From Curtobacterium luteum (GTDB lineage Bacteria; Actinomycetota; Actinomycetes; Actinomycetales; Microbacteriaceae), in NCBI RefSeq assembly GCF_014646995.1, contig NZ_BMOI01000005.1, positions 124,001 to 188,000 of the forward strand: 64,000 bases of DNA. The letters run 5' to 3'. Positions 51,541-62,254 of this stretch are shown in pieces. The first letter of the stretch is position 1. Every line of letters starts with the position of its first letter. The translations under genes were made by a program, and so were the position numbers. Under the pieces are notes generated by a model that was not told the DNA's origin, made no database searches, and was given only the letters and a program-made list of their open reading frames with translations.

Positions 51541-51750
51541 TCGCGGGAGACGTCGGACCCCGGGACACCGGCGTCCGGCACCGAAGGAGCAACGTCCCCG
51601 CCAATCTCTCAGGTCCAACACCGCGACGGACAGGCCACTCTGAAAAGCAGGCGCTCCCGGCCACCGGTCGGACCAGCGGCTCGCCCACGGTGAAAGCCGC
51701 CGGACCTCACGGGCCGCGGTGAAACTCTCAGGCCCATGACAGAGGGGGAG
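51541..51750 (+). ncRNA. tandem glycine riboswitch (two aptamers)
   Basis: The leader of gcvT contains both halves of the classical tandem glycine riboswitch. Aptamer I (about 51541-51650) has CGGGAGA, CACCGAAGGAGCAA and AATCTCTCAGGT, ending near ACAGGCCACTCTG. Aptamer II (about 51653-51750) has GGTGAAAGCC, GTGAAACTCTCAGGC and ATGACAGAGGGGGAG. A short linker AAAAGC lies between. It controls the glycine cleavage operon immediately downstream, as in other bacteria, so that glycine turns on its own breakdown. Confidence 0.93.
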
Positions 51751-51799
51751 TTCCCACCCGACGACGGTCGTCGGGTGTCGTCGAGGACGAGAGAACTCC
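51747..51799 (+). promoter_or_regulatory. riboswitch expression platform, possible start-site gate
   Basis: GGAGTTC (51747-51753, overlapping the 3' strand of aptamer II P1) can pair with GAACTCC (51793-51799), which ends three bases before the gcvT ATG. Between them CACCCGACG/CGTCGGGTG (51755-51777) forms a strong hairpin. The two pairings compete, so glycine binding would free the start region. No poly-U, hence translational control is more likely. Confidence 0.6.
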
Positions 51800-51802
51800 G
51801 CC

Positions 51803-52921
51803 ATGCGTTCATCACCGCTCGAGGCCGCGCACGAGGCCGCCGGCGCCACCTTCACCGACTTCGCCGGGTACCGCATGCCCGTCCGGTACTCGTCCGACCT
51901 CGCCGAGCACCACGCGGTCCGCAGCGCGGCCGGCGTCTTCGACCTGTCGCACATGGCCGAGGTCGGCGTGACCGGGCCCGACGCGGTCGCGTTCCTCGAC
52001 CACGCGCTCGCCGGGTCCTTCGGGGCGATGACCGTCGGCCGGGCCAAGTACTCCCTGCTCCTCGGCGAGGACGGCGGCATCCTCGACGACCTCGTCGTCT
52101 ACCGGACCGAGGAGCACGTCTTCCTGGTGGTGGCGAACGCGTCGAACCGACAGGTGGCGGTCGACGCCCTGACCGCGCGCGCCGCGGGCTTCGACGTCGT
52201 GGTCTCGGACGACTCGGACACGACCGCGCTGGTCGCGATCCAGGGGCCGGCCGCTGCCGGCACGCTCGACGCGCTCGTCGTCGCGGACCGGCTGCAGCCC
52301 GAGACCCCCCTCGACGAGCTCCGCTACTACCGCGTCCTCCACGCGCTCTTCGACGGTGCCGAGGTGCTCGTCGCCCGCACCGGTTACACGGGCGAGGACG
52401 GCTTCGAGATCTACAGCGACCCGTCCGTCGCCGGGACGATCTGGGACGCACTCCTCGAGACCGGCGCCGACCGTGGCGTCGTCCCCGCCGGCCTGGCCGC
52501 CCGGGACACGCTCCGACTCGAGGCCGGCATGCCCCTGTACGGGCACGAGCTCGGCACCGACGTCCGTCCCGCGCAGGCCGGGCTCGGTCGGGTCGTCGCG
52601 ACCTCCGGGTCGTTCGTGGGGGACTCCGGGGTGGAGCCCGCACCGGGCGCCCGCGTGCTGATCGGACTCGTCACCGAGGGCCGTCGGGCTCCCCGCGCGG
52701 GCTACGACGTCGTGCACGAGGGCCGGGTCGTCGGCACGGTGACCTCCGGTGCGCTCTCGCCCACCCTCGGGCACCCGGTCGCGATGGCGTTCGTCGACCC
52801 GGACCTCGCCACCGAGGGGCAACTCCTGCACATCGACGTCCGCGGCACGGCCATCCCCAGCACCGTGACCCCGTTCCCCTTCTACCGTCGCCCCGCACTG
52901 CGTCAATCAGAATCGAGCTAG
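51803..52921 (+). CDS. gcvT: glycine cleavage system T protein (aminomethyltransferase)
   Basis: Moves the methylene group from the H-protein arm to tetrahydrofolate, releasing ammonia. The 372-residue protein shows [35 protein letters not shown], the folate-binding [14 protein letters not shown] and [19 protein letters not shown]. The ATG at 51803 lies just after the riboswitch platform; GAGGA at 51783 is a distant ribosome binding site. First gene of gcvT-gcvH-gcvP. Confidence 0.95.
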   Translation: MRSSPLEAAHEAAGATFTDFAGYRMPVRYSSDLAEHHAVRSAAGVFDLSHMAEVGVTGPDAVAFLDHALAGSFGAMTVGRAKYSLLLGEDGGILDDLVVYRTEEHVFLVVANASNRQVAVDALTARAAGFDVVVSDDSDTTALVAIQGPAAAGTLDALVVADRLQPETPLDELRYYRVLHALFDGAEVLVARTGYTGEDGFEIYSDPSVAGTIWDALLETGADRGVVPAGLAARDTLRLEAGMPLYGHELGTDVRPAQAGLGRVVATSGSFVGDSGVEPAPGARVLIGLVTEGRRAPRAGYDVVHEGRVVGTVTSGALSPTLGHPVAMAFVDPDLATEGQLLHIDVRGTAIPSTVTPFPFYRRPALRQSESS

Positions 52922-52925
52922 GACC

Positions 52926-53303
52926 GTGACCGACCAGACCGCACTCCAGTACACCGCCGACCACGAGTGGCTGCTCGTCGAGGGCGACACCGTGACCGTC
53001 GGCATCACCGACCACGCCGCCGAACAGCTCGGTGACGTCGTCTTCGTCGAACTCCCGGCCGTCGGCACCGCGACCACCGCGGGCGAGCAGATCGGCGAGA
53101 TCGAGTCGACCAAGAGCGTCGGCGAGCTCTTCGCCCCGATCGAGGGCGAGGTCGTCGAGGTCAACGACGCCGTCGTCGACGCCCCCGACACCGTCAACCA
53201 CGACCCCTTCGGCGCCGGCTGGCTCGTCAAGATCAAGGTCGACGGCACCTCCTTCCCCGAGGACCTCATGGACCACGACGCGTACCGGGCGTCCCTCGCA
53301 TGA
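52926..53303 (+). CDS. gcvH: glycine cleavage system H protein
   Basis: Lipoyl carrier of the glycine cleavage complex. The 125-residue protein has [20 protein letters not shown], the lipoyl-lysine K63 in [19 protein letters not shown], and [17 protein letters not shown] start at 52926, four bases after gcvT's stop; overlaps gcvP by four bases. The L protein (dihydrolipoyl dehydrogenase) is not encoded here and is shared with other complexes. Confidence 0.96.
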   Translation: MTDQTALQYTADHEWLLVEGDTVTVGITDHAAEQLGDVVFVELPAVGTATTAGEQIGEIESTKSVGELFAPIEGEVVEVNDAVVDAPDTVNHDPFGAGWLVKIKVDGTSFPEDLMDHDAYRASLA

Positions 53304-56242
53304 GCGACGCGCAGCAGGACCCCCGGACGTCGCAGAACCTGCAGACGTCCTTCGCCGACCGCCACATCGGCACGACGAGCGCCGACCAGCAGGTCATGCT
53401 CGACGTCGTCGGCCAGCCGACGCTCGACGCCCTCGTCCGGACGGCGATCCCGGAGTCGATCCACGCCGCCCCCGTCACCGACTCCGTCATCCCGGCCGCG
53501 GTCGGCGAGACCGAGGCGCTCGCCGAGCTCCGCGCGAAGGCCGCGCGCAACACGGTCCGCCGCGCCATGATCGGTCTCGGCTACCACGGCACCCACACAC
53601 CCGCGGTGATCCAGCGGAACGTGCTCGAGAACCCGAGCTGGTACACGGCCTACACGCCGTACCAGCCGGAGATCTCGCAGGGCCGCCTCGAGGCGCTCAT
53701 CAACTTCCAGACGATGGTGTCCGACCTCACCGGCATGGCCACCGCCGGCGCGTCCATGCTCGACGAGGGCACCGCCGTGGTCGAGGGCATGCTGCTCGCC
53801 CGCCGCGCCTCGAAGGTGAAGGGCGACGCCTTCCTCGTCGACGCCGACCTCCTGCCTCAGACCCGTGCCCTGCTCGACCACCGTGCGGACGCGGTCGGCA
53901 TCGCCCTGCGCGAGTTCGACGCCGCCGAGGGCCCGACCGACGACCAGCTCGACGGCGCCTTCGGGGTCATCGTCCAGTACCCGGGCGCCTCCGGCCGTGT
54001 CGTCGACCCCTCGTCGACGATCGAGCGCGTCCACGCAGGCGGTGGCATCGCGGTCGTGGCGGCCGACCTGCTCGCGATGACGCTCCTCGCTGCGCCCGGC
54101 GACCTCGGCGCGGACGTCGCCGTCGGCACGAGCCAGCGCTTCGGCGTCCCGCTCGGCTTCGGCGGCCCGCACGCCGGCTACCTCGCCGTCCGCGCCGGAC
54201 TCGAACGGCAGCTGCCCGGTCGTCTCGTCGGGGTGTCCTTCGACGCCGACGGCCAGATGGCCTACCGGCTCAGCCTCCAGACCCGCGAGCAGCACATCCG
54301 CCGCGAGAAGGCCACGAGCAACATCTGCACCGCGCAGGTGCTCCTCGCCGTGATGGCGTCGATGTACGCCGTCTACCACGGGCCCGAGGGGCTCCGCTTC
54401 ATCGCCGACCGGGTCGCCCGCACCACCTCCGCACTTGCCGACGCCGCACGCGGTGCCGGCCTCGAGGTCGTGTACGAGTCGTACTTCGACACCCTGACCC
54501 TCCGGGCGCCAGGCCGTGCCGAGGCGCTCGTCGACGCAGCGCGCGAGCGCGGGTACCTCCTGCACCTCGTCGACGCCGACGCCCTCCAGGTGTCGGTCGA
54601 CGAGACGACCACGCCGGACGACGTGACGGCGCTCGCCGTCGTGTTCGGGGCGGTGGACCAGGCCGTCCCCGCGACGGAGACCGCCGTGCGGGACGCAGCC
54701 ACGGGCCTTCCGGCCGGTCTGCTGCGCAGCAGCGAGTACCTCACCCACCCGGTCTTCAGCGCGCACCGCAGCGAGACCCGGATGATGCGGTACCTCAAGC
54801 ACCTCTCCGACAAGGACTACGCGCTCGACCGCGGCATGATCCCGCTCGGCAGCTGCACGATGAAGCTCAACGCGGCGACCGAGATGGCGGCGGTGACCTG
54901 GCCGGAGTTCGCGAACGTGCACCCCTTCGCCCCCGCCGAGGACGTCGCCGGGTACCTCGACATGATCGGTGACCTCGAGTCGTGGCTCGCGGAGGTCACC
55001 GGGTACGACACCGTCTCCCTGCAGCCGAACGCCGGCAGCCAGGGCGAGCTCGCGGGCCTCCTCGCGATCCGCGGCTACCACCTCGCGAACGGCGACACCG
55101 ACCGCACGGTCTGCCTCATCCCGTCGAGCGCGCACGGCACGAACGCCGCGTCCGCGGTCCTCGCGGGCATGCGGGTCGTCGTCGTGGCGTGCGACGAGGA
55201 CGGCAACGTCGACCTCGACGACCTCCGCGCGAAGACCGCGCAGCACGGGGACCAGCTCGCGGCGCTGATGATCACGTACCCGTCGACCCACGGTGTCTAC
55301 GAGCACGACATCACCGACATCACCGCCGCGGTGCACGACGCCGGCGGCCAGGTCTACGTCGACGGCGCGAACCTCAACGCGCTGCTCGGGCACGCCCGGT
55401 TCGGCGACTTCGGCGGCGACGTCTCGCACCTCAACCTGCACAAGACGTTCTGCATCCCGCACGGCGGCGGCGGCCCGGGCGTGGGGCCGGTCGCGGCGAA
55501 GGCGCACCTCGCGCCGTACCTGCCCGGTCACCCGATGGCGCAGCAGGCCGACCGACGGACGGGCGCCACCGCGGCGGACGCCGACGACCGGCTCGCGCAC
55601 GCCGGCGGTCCCGTCTCGGCCGCACCGTACGGCAGCCCGAGCATCCTGCCGATCACGTGGACCTACGTCCGCATGATGGGGCTCGAGGGGCTCACCCGAG
55701 CGACCGAGACCGCCGTGCTCGGCGCGAACTACATCGCCGCACGCCTCCGTGACGCCTACCCGGTCCTCTACACGGGCCAGGACGGCCTCGTCGCGCACGA
55801 GTGCATCCTCGACCTGCGGCCGCTGCGGGACACCACGGGCATCACGGTCGACGACGTCGCCAAGCGCCTGGTCGACTACGGCTTCCACGCCCCGACGATG
55901 TCGTTCCCGGTCGCGGGGACGCTCATGGTCGAGCCGACCGAGAGCGAGGACCTCGCCGAGCTCGACCGGTTCGTCGACGCGATGCTCGCGATCCGTGCCG
56001 AGGCCGCCGCCGTCGAGCGCGGTGAGTGGCCGGCGGAGGACAACCCGCTCGTGCACGCGCCGCACACCGCCGCGTCGGTGATCTCGGGGGAGTGGGCGCA
56101 CGCCTACACCCGCGAGCAGGCCGTCTACCCGCTGCCCGGCATCAGCGCGCGGAAGTACTGGCCGCCGGTGCGCCGCATCGACCAGGCCTACGGCGACCGC
56201 AACCTCGTGTGCGCCTGCCCGCCGGTGGAGGCGTTCGCGTAG
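53300..56242 (+). CDS. gcvP: glycine dehydrogenase (decarboxylating), single-chain P protein
   Basis: PLP enzyme decarboxylating glycine onto the H protein. The 980-residue protein fuses the alpha and beta halves. [18 protein letters not shown] starts it, with [11 protein letters not shown] and STNIC-like [13 protein letters not shown] in the first half. In the second half, [22 protein letters not shown] and [18 protein letters not shown] carry the PLP lysine K715. The gene ends the operon; a 38-bp perfect palindrome follows 35 bases on. Confidence 0.96.
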   Translation: MSDAQQDPRTSQNLQTSFADRHIGTTSADQQVMLDVVGQPTLDALVRTAIPESIHAAPVTDSVIPAAVGETEALAELRAKAARNTVRRAMIGLGYHGTHTPAVIQRNVLENPSWYTAYTPYQPEISQGRLEALINFQTMVSDLTGMATAGASMLDEGTAVVEGMLLARRASKVKGDAFLVDADLLPQTRALLDHRADAVGIALREFDAAEGPTDDQLDGAFGVIVQYPGASGRVVDPSSTIERVHAGGGIAVVAADLLAMTLLAAPGDLGADVAVGTSQRFGVPLGFGGPHAGYLAVRAGLERQLPGRLVGVSFDADGQMAYRLSLQTREQHIRREKATSNICTAQVLLAVMASMYAVYHGPEGLRFIADRVARTTSALADAARGAGLEVVYESYFDTLTLRAPGRAEALVDAARERGYLLHLVDADALQVSVDETTTPDDVTALAVVFGAVDQAVPATETAVRDAATGLPAGLLRSSEYLTHPVFSAHRSETRMMRYLKHLSDKDYALDRGMIPLGSCTMKLNAATEMAAVTWPEFANVHPFAPAEDVAGYLDMIGDLESWLAEVTGYDTVSLQPNAGSQGELAGLLAIRGYHLANGDTDRTVCLIPSSAHGTNAASAVLAGMRVVVVACDEDGNVDLDDLRAKTAQHGDQLAALMITYPSTHGVYEHDITDITAAVHDAGGQVYVDGANLNALLGHARFGDFGGDVSHLNLHKTFCIPHGGGGPGVGPVAAKAHLAPYLPGHPMAQQADRRTGATAADADDRLAHAGGPVSAAPYGSPSILPITWTYVRMMGLEGLTRATETAVLGANYIAARLRDAYPVLYTGQDGLVAHECILDLRPLRDTTGITVDDVAKRLVDYGFHAPTMSFPVAGTLMVEPTESEDLAELDRFVDAMLAIRAEAAAVERGEWPAEDNPLVHAPHTAASVISGEWAHAYTREQAVYPLPGISARKYWPPVRRIDQAYGDRNLVCACPPVEAFA

Positions 56243-56276
56243 CGAGCTACGTCGTCCGCGACACGCCAGTGAACAC

Positions 56277-56314
56277 ACGGGAGGCCCGTGGCGGATCCGC
56301 CACGGGCCTCCCGT
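56277..56314. terminator. 38-bp perfect palindrome after gcvP
   Basis: ACGGGAGGCCCGTGGCGGA meets its exact mirror TCCGCCACGGGCCTCCCGT. It lies between converging stops (gcvP and the S9 peptidase) and can form a 17-18 bp stem on both strands. Its GGGAGGCC arm is related to the GGAGGCGCGG family but not identical. Confidence 0.85.
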
Positions 56315-56329
56315 CCGTCGTCAGGAGCG

Positions 56330-58320
56330 TCAGGCGACCGGCGCGACGGGCAGGTGCTGCGCCCACCAGGCCAGCACGTGCTCGAAGCGCTGCAGCCGGT
56401 GCCGCGGACGCCCCGAGCGAGAGAGCTCGTGGCCCTCACCCGGGAAGACCAGCAGCGACGCGTCGACCCCTGCGCGCTTCAGCGCGACGAACTGCCGGTG
56501 GCCCTGCTCGATCGGGCAGCGCCAGTCCTCCTCGGAGTGCGCGACCATGAACGGGATCGTCACCTGCGCGGCGTACGTCAGGGGGCTGCGGCGACGCTGC
56601 TCCTCCGGGTCGGCGCCGACGTAGGCGTCCGCGAAGAACCAGCCGATGTCCGAGCTGCCCGCGAACGAGTCCCAGGCGTTGACCGCGCGCTCGCTCCACG
56701 CCGCGACGAACCGCTCGCCGTGGTGCGCCGCGACCCAGCTCGTCATGAAGCCGCCGTACGAGCCGCCCATGATGCCGACGCGGGAGCCGTCGAGGTCCGG
56801 CCGCTCGAGCGCCGCGTCGAGCAGGGCGAGCACGTCGTCGACGTCGACGGTCCCCATCGCGCCGATCACCGCGCGCCCGTGGTCGAGCCCGTACCCGCCG
56901 GAGCCGCGTGGGTTCCCGATGACGACGGCGTAGCCAGCGCTCGCGTACACCTGCGCCTCGTCGAAGAACGCCCAGGTGTCCTGGCCGAACGGGCCGCCGT
57001 GCACGACACGGAGCACCGGGTGGGGGCCGTCGCCCTCGGGCAGCACCACCCAGCCGTGCACGGGCGTGCCGTCGGGGGAGGTGCCGGTGACCTCCTCGAT
57101 GCGGCGGACGCCCGGGGCGGCCGCGTCGTCGCGGAGGGGAGCGGCGTAGTCCGTCAGGATGCTCGGCTCCGTGCTCGCACCGGTGGCGAGGTCGACGACG
57201 AGGACCTCGCCGGGGGAGTCCGTCGTGGCGGCAGTGGCGACGAGCACGTCGTCCGCGACGTCGAACCCGGACACGACCAGGCGTCCGCCGAGGACCACCG
57301 CGAGGTCCTCGAGCCCGATCGGCGCCGTGGTGTCCCCCGGGACCCGGCGGACGCCGACGGTCCCGCGGTCGAGCACGGTGACGAGGACGTCGTCGCCGTG
57401 CAGCACCGGCGTGCCGGTGACGTCCACCGTTTCCCGGGCGGTGAGCCGCACCGGGTCGGACCCGTGGTCGGCGCGCCACAACCCCTGCGGCTCCGCGACG
57501 AGCGTCCCGTCCGCGTGCGACGCCCCCGTGTAGAAGACGGTGCCACGGGGCGTGACGACGGTCTGGTCGACCGACCCCTCCGTGCGGATCGCGAGTGCGA
57601 GCGAACCGTCGGTCGCGTCGACGCGGTACAGGTCGTCGTCGTGCGTCTCCCGGTCTCCGAGGTCCCGCGGGGCGACGACGAGCAGCGCGCTGCCGTCCGG
57701 GTACCAGCGCGGCGCGGCGAGCGAGCACGGCGCGCTCGTCAGGGCGTGCTGCACCGGGGCGGCATCGCGGTCGGTGACGTCGACGACCACGACCTGCTGG
57801 AGCTTGTCGAGCAGGTACCCGGCGCCGTCGACGTGGAAGTCGAGCCGGGTCACGAGCCGCGGCGCCTCGGCGGACGGGGCCGGTCGGCGGTCGTCGTCGC
57901 CCGGGACGGCCGAGCCGTAGCGGCCGGGCTCCGGGAAGCGGGCGGTCACGGCGATGCGCGTCGAATCGGGCGACCAGACGGGGCGCCGGCGCCGAGCGGC
58001 AGCGTCGTGACGACCCGGGCCTCGCCGCCGTCGACCGGTGCGACGGCGACCTGGGGCCGCTCGGCGCCGTGCTCGTCCGCCACGACGCGGAGGAACGCGA
58101 GGGTCCGGCCGTCGGGGGAGAGGACGGGCGCCGAGTCCCGGTCACCGGCGGTCCAGCGGGTGGGCCCCGACCCGGTCACCTGCTCGACGGTGGTGCGGTA
58201 GCGGTCGGCGTCGAGGTCCGGGCGGGACACCGAGACGAAGGCCGAGCCACCGTTCCGCGGGTCACCGGAGACGGTCGGGGAGGAGGGGACGTGGAGGTGG
58301 TGGATGTCGTTGGCGAGCAC
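56330..58320 (-). pseudogene. S9 (prolyl oligopeptidase) family peptidase, single frameshift
   Basis: Two overlapping frames together encode a complete peptidase of about 663 residues. The N-terminal part (58320 down to about 57975) starts GTG, LANDIHHLHVPSSPTVSGDP, and gives beta-propeller repeats with SPDGRTLAFLRVVAD, then runs into a stop at 57946. The rest, in another frame, resumes as WSPDSTRIAVTARFPEPG, the normal next blade. It has the catalytic GIMGGSYGGFMTSW (nucleophile Ser), HSEEDWRCPIEQG (Asp) and GEGHELS (His). The break lies at about 57974-57981, where one base seems missing (CCGTC before TGG). Either a real recent frameshift or a sequencing error; the downstream half shows no decay, which favours error or a very recent event. 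DPP4/acylaminoacyl-peptidase type; cytoplasmic. Confidence 0.85.
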
Positions 58321-58637
58321 CCTGCCACGCTACGACCCGGACGCCGGAGCATGCGGGCAACTGGCCGCCGAGCGTTCCCCGAGCGTTCATCGCTTCCGTG
58401 GCTGTTCGCAAGACTGTTCGGTAACGCGTGCGACGTCAAGCCTCCCTGTTGCGCATCGGGCCCGCAGGGCGCAAGTATCCGCAGTCTCACGCAACGATCC
58501 ACTGCACACGTTTCCGGTGTGTAACAAGTTCTCCCGAGATTTTGAGGGGTCTCCGACGGCCACCTAGGGTTCTTGCGAACGCGGCGTGGAGCCTGCCTCC
58601 CTCGTGTTCGGTCACATTCCATCAGGAGGATCACAGA
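58321..58637. other. 317-bp intergenic region with ABC transporter leader
   Basis: No gene seen. This is the most AT-rich stretch in the window, with GTAACAAGTT and GATTTTGAGG. It separates the divergent S9 peptidase and binding-protein genes and holds the latter's promoter at 58542-58570. Confidence 0.6.
58542..58570 (+). promoter_or_regulatory. promoter TTGAGG-N17-TAGGGT
   Basis: TTGAGG (58542-58547) and TAGGGT (58565-58570) have 17-base spacing. Predicted start near 58577, giving a leader of about 60 bases with AGGAGGA seven bases before GTG 58638. Confidence 0.55.
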
Positions 58638-60401
58638 GTGAACATCACCAAGAAGCGAGGGCGCCAGCTGCTCGGCGCCGTCGCCCTGGCCGGGGCGGCT
58701 GCGATCGCCCTCGCCGGTTGCACCACTTCTCCCAGTGCCAATGAGTCGGGTTCGGCGTCGAACAAGACCATCACCGTCGCGCAGGTCAACGAAGTCACGT
58801 CGTTCAACTACAACACCCCCCAGGGCAACCTGGACATGAACGGCATGATCAACTACATGACCCAGCCGCAGTTCGTGACGCTGGGCTCGGACTACAAGAT
58901 CACGCCGAACACCGACCTCGGCACCGTCGAGAAGCTCAGCGACGACCCCCTGACGGTCAAGTACACGCTGAACAAGGACGCGAAGTGGTCCGACGGCAAG
59001 TCCATCACCTCTGACGACCTCCTCCTGGGCTGGGCACAGGCGTCCGGCTACTACGACTCGGCCACGCAGGACGAGTCGACCGGCAAGGTCACGAGCGGGA
59101 CGCAGTACTTCTCGCTCGCGTCGGCGTCCCCGTTCAAGACGGACTACCCGACGGACATCACCAAGGACTCCATCACCATCAAGTACAAGGAGCCCTACGT
59201 CGACTGGCAGCTGGTGAACCCCATCCAGTTCCCGGCGCACGTCGTGACGGAAGAGGCCGGCACCACGGTCGACGACCTCCTCACGGCGCTCAAGGACACC
59301 CCCGCCGGTGACCCCGCCAAGCCCGCCGCGGCGAACTCGGTCCTCAAGAAGGTCGCCGACTTCGTCAACACCGGCTACGACAAGACCAGCCTGCCGAGCG
59401 ACAAGAAGCTCCTCGTCTCGGGTGGCCCGCTCATGGTCTCCGCCTGGACCCCGAAGCAGTCGATGACCCTCGTGCCGAACCCGGAGTACACCGGCGAGCA
59501 CAAGGTCAAGTTCGGCAAGCTCGTCGTCCGCTTCATCGGTGACGCGAACGCTCAGGTGACCGCGCTCCAGAACGGCGAGGTCGACGCGATCCAGCCGCAG
59601 GCCTCGGCCGACACGGTGAAGGCGCTCGACGCCGCCTCCGGTGTGAAGACCATCGAGGGCTCGCAGGTCGCCTACGACCACCTCGACCTGAACTTCGGTT
59701 CGTCGGTCTTCAAGGACGAGAACGTCCGCAAGGCGTTCCTCCTCACCATCCCGCGTGAGCAGATCCTGAACTCGATCGTCACCCCGATCAACAAGGACGC
59801 CAAGGTCCTCGACTCGCAGCTCTACCTGCCGGGCCAGGACGGCTACGACGACACGGTCAAGAACAACGACTCGTCCGACTACAGCAAGGTCGACATCGCC
59901 GAGGCGAAGAAGCTCCTGAACGGCGCCACCCCGTCGATCAAGATCCTCTACAACACCGAGAACCCGAACCGCGTGGACACGTTCCAGGCGATCCAGGCCT
60001 CGGCCGCCAAGGCCGGCATCAAGGTCGTCGACGGCGGCTCGCCCGACTGGTCCTCGCTTCTCGCAGGTGGCGACTACGACGCCTCGATCTTCGGTTGGGT
60101 GAACCCGGGTGCCGGCAACGCCGCGATCCCGCAGCTCTTCCAGACGAACAACTCGGGCAACTACAACAAGTTCAACGACGCCACGGCCTCGAAGCTCGCT
60201 GTCGAGACCCAGAGCACGCTGGACGAGTCCAAGCTGAACGACATGAAGATGGAGATCGACAAGATCGCCTTCGACAAGGCGTACGGTCTGCCGCTGTTCC
60301 AGAGCCCCGGCCTCTTCGCCACCGGCTCGAACATCAAGGGCATCGAGTACTTCGGTGGCCAGACGGGCATCTTCTGGAACGTCTGGGACTGGACCAAGTG
60401 A
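58638..60401 (+). CDS. ABC transporter substrate-binding lipoprotein, family 5 (oligopeptide type)
   Basis: A 587-residue SBP_bac_5 protein that captures peptides or related solutes outside the membrane. The signal peptide (NITKKRGRQLLGAVALAGAAA, residues about 2-23) ends in the lipobox LAGC with C28 lipidated. Mature-domain motifs include YTLNKDAKWSDGKSITSDDLLLGWA, VPNPEYTG, DAIQPQASADTVKAL and VRKAFLLTIPREQI (SBP_bac_5 core). AGGAGGA precedes GTG 58638. It is followed by a hairpin that may lower expression of the permeases relative to the binding protein, as is usual in such operons. Confidence 0.93.
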   Translation: MNITKKRGRQLLGAVALAGAAAIALAGCTTSPSANESGSASNKTITVAQVNEVTSFNYNTPQGNLDMNGMINYMTQPQFVTLGSDYKITPNTDLGTVEKLSDDPLTVKYTLNKDAKWSDGKSITSDDLLLGWAQASGYYDSATQDESTGKVTSGTQYFSLASASPFKTDYPTDITKDSITIKYKEPYVDWQLVNPIQFPAHVVTEEAGTTVDDLLTALKDTPAGDPAKPAAANSVLKKVADFVNTGYDKTSLPSDKKLLVSGGPLMVSAWTPKQSMTLVPNPEYTGEHKVKFGKLVVRFIGDANAQVTALQNGEVDAIQPQASADTVKALDAASGVKTIEGSQVAYDHLDLNFGSSVFKDENVRKAFLLTIPREQILNSIVTPINKDAKVLDSQLYLPGQDGYDDTVKNNDSSDYSKVDIAEAKKLLNGATPSIKILYNTENPNRVDTFQAIQASAAKAGIKVVDGGSPDWSSLLAGGDYDASIFGWVNPGAGNAAIPQLFQTNNSGNYNKFNDATASKLAVETQSTLDESKLNDMKMEIDKIAFDKAYGLPLFQSPGLFATGSNIKGIEYFGGQTGIFWNVWDWTK

Positions 60402-60436
60402 TCCTGACCGGTCGCTGATCAGCACCACGCACGAGG

Positions 60437-60465
60437 GGGCGCCGGACTCGACGAGTCCGGCGCCC
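60437..60465 (+). terminator. hairpin between binding protein and permease genes
   Basis: GGGCGCCGGACT pairs with AGTCCGGCGCCC around CGACG. It starts 36 bases after the binding-protein stop. No U-run; likely an attenuating terminator or mRNA-stabilising stem for the highly expressed binding protein. Confidence 0.75.
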
Positions 60466-60640
60466 TCCCGTGAGCCGGGACACCGACCGGCCTACACCCC
60501 CACGGCCGAGACCCGGCCCCACGCCGCTGAGCATGGTCGAAGACGACCCTGCCCGCGGGACCCAGTACCCTTGCTGCTCGGGCCGCCCGATCGGACGACC
60601 AGCAGCACGAACCACCACACCGGAGAGGCACCCATCGCCC

Positions 60641-62165
60641 ATGGTGAGTTTCATCGCGAGACGGATCCTCGTCTCGGTCCTCATCCTCATCGCCGCGTCG
60701 TTCATCATGTACAACCTGGCGGCGATCGCGGGGAACCCCCCTGCAGGACCTCCAACAGAGCAACTCGCCGAACCGTGAGCAGCTCATCGCCGCACGAGTC
60801 GCAGCGCAGCACCTCGACCTGATCCCGCCGCTGCGCTGGGGTCTGTGGATCAGCGGCGTCGGCAAGTGCGTCATCGGTCAGTGCGACCTCGGCGTGACGT
60901 TCCAGAACCAGCCGGTCGCCCAGCTGCTCCCGCAGGCCGTCGGTTCGACGATCCAGCTGGTGACGTTCTCGTTCGTCCTGGCGATCATCTTCGGCATCGG
61001 TCTCGGCGTCGTGACCGCGCTGCGCGTCTACTCGGGCTTCGACTACTCGATCACCCTGGTCAGCTTCTTCCTCTACTCGCTGCCGTCCTTCCTGATGGCC
61101 GTGCTCCTGAAGTCGTTCATCGCGCTCGACTACAACAACTTCCTCGTCGACCCGAGGATCCCGCCGGTCAACCTCGTCGTGATCGCCGTCGTCGTCGGTC
61201 TCGTCATCCAGTTGATCGTCGGCGGCATCCTGAAGCGTCGCCTGATCGTCTTCGCGGTCAGCGCGGTCGTGACCGCTGGCATGCTCCTGCTCATGCAGGC
61301 CACCGGCTGGTTCACCGACCCGTCGCTCGGCCCGGTCTTCGTGATCCTCTTCACCGCCGGCATCGGCCTCGCGATGGTGACGCTCCTCGCCGGTACGAAG
61401 AACCGTCGTGCATGGCTCACCGCGGGCATCAACGTGCTCGCCGCGATCATCGCGTACTTCGCGATCCAGGGCCTGCTGAACGTGTCGTCCGTCGGCACGA
61501 TCGTCATCCTCGCGATCGTCACCGTGCTCGTCGGCCTCGCGTCGGGCTACTTCGTCGGCGGACACGACCGCGGGCTGATGATGCGCATCGGTGCGCTGAC
61601 GGCGTTCCTCAGCGCCGGGGTCATCCTGCTCGACCGCTTCATGCGCTCGTGGATCGACTACACGCAGAACTACGTGTCGCGTCCGATCGCGACGGTGGGC
61701 TCGCAGACCCCCGGCCTGACCGGCGACATCTGGATCACCGGCATCGACACGTACACGCACCTGCTGCTGCCGACGATCTCGCTCCTGCTCATCAGCTTCG
61801 CGAGCTACACGCGGTACTCGCGGTCGGGCATGCTCGAGGTCCTCGACCAGGACTACGTCCGCACCGCTCGGGCGAAGGGCCTGCCGGAGCGCACCGTCAT
61901 CGTGCGCCACGCGCTGCGCAACATGCTCATCCCGATCGCGACGCTCGTGGCGACCGACATCGGCGCGCTGCTCGGTGGCGCGATCATCACGGAGCGCGTC
62001 TTCGCGATCTCCGGCATGGGCAGCTTGTTCAACAGCGGTCTGTCGATCACGGACGTGAACCCGGTGATGGGGTACTTCCTCGTCATCGCGATCACCGCGA
62101 TCGCCTTCAACTTCCTCGCCGACCTGGCCTACTCGGCCCTCGACCCGCGGGTGCGCGTCCGATGA
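60641..62165 (+). pseudogene. ABC transporter permease (DppB type), extended form, with frameshift in a C6 run
   Basis: The first reading frame begins MVSFIARRILVSVLILIAASF, the usual DppB N-terminus, to IAGN. At 60736-60741 there are six Cs (AACCCCCCTG). Reading five restores the frame: LQDLQQSNSPNREQLIAARVA, LRWGLWISGVGKC and on through VGSTIQLVTFSFVLA, and to the permease signature RYSRSGMLEVLDQDYVRTARAKGL ending LDPRVRVR. Corrected length is 507 residues, against about 310-340 for ordinary DppB: an extra block of four or five membrane segments (about residues 170-300) is inserted before the EAA loop. Without correction the gene splits, with a second start at GTG 60894. Likely a homopolymer error. 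Confidence 0.85.
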
Positions 62166-62254
62166 CCGCCGCCACGACGACGACCGTCGCCACGACCGCG
62201 GTCACGGGACCCACCGACCAGGCGGACCTGCACCTCCAGGAGGACAACCGATGA
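62162..62254 (+). CDS. possible 30-aa coupled peptide between permease genes
   Basis: ATG 62162 overlaps the first permease's stop, and its stop overlaps the second permease's ATG at 62251, both four-base overlaps. It encodes a Thr/Ala-rich peptide (TAATTTTVATTAVTG...) that ends by running over CAGGAGG, the second permease's ribosome binding site. It may serve as a coupling linker rather than make a functional peptide. Confidence 0.35.
   Translation: MTAATTTTVATTAVTGPTDQADLHLQEDNR

Noticed and set aside
52907..56278. Very long open frame antisense to gcvP and gcvH
   Set aside because: It mirrors third-position G/C bias of gcvP; its translation is Arg/Val/Asp/Gly-rich low-complexity with no known motif, while the plus strand encodes complete gcv proteins.
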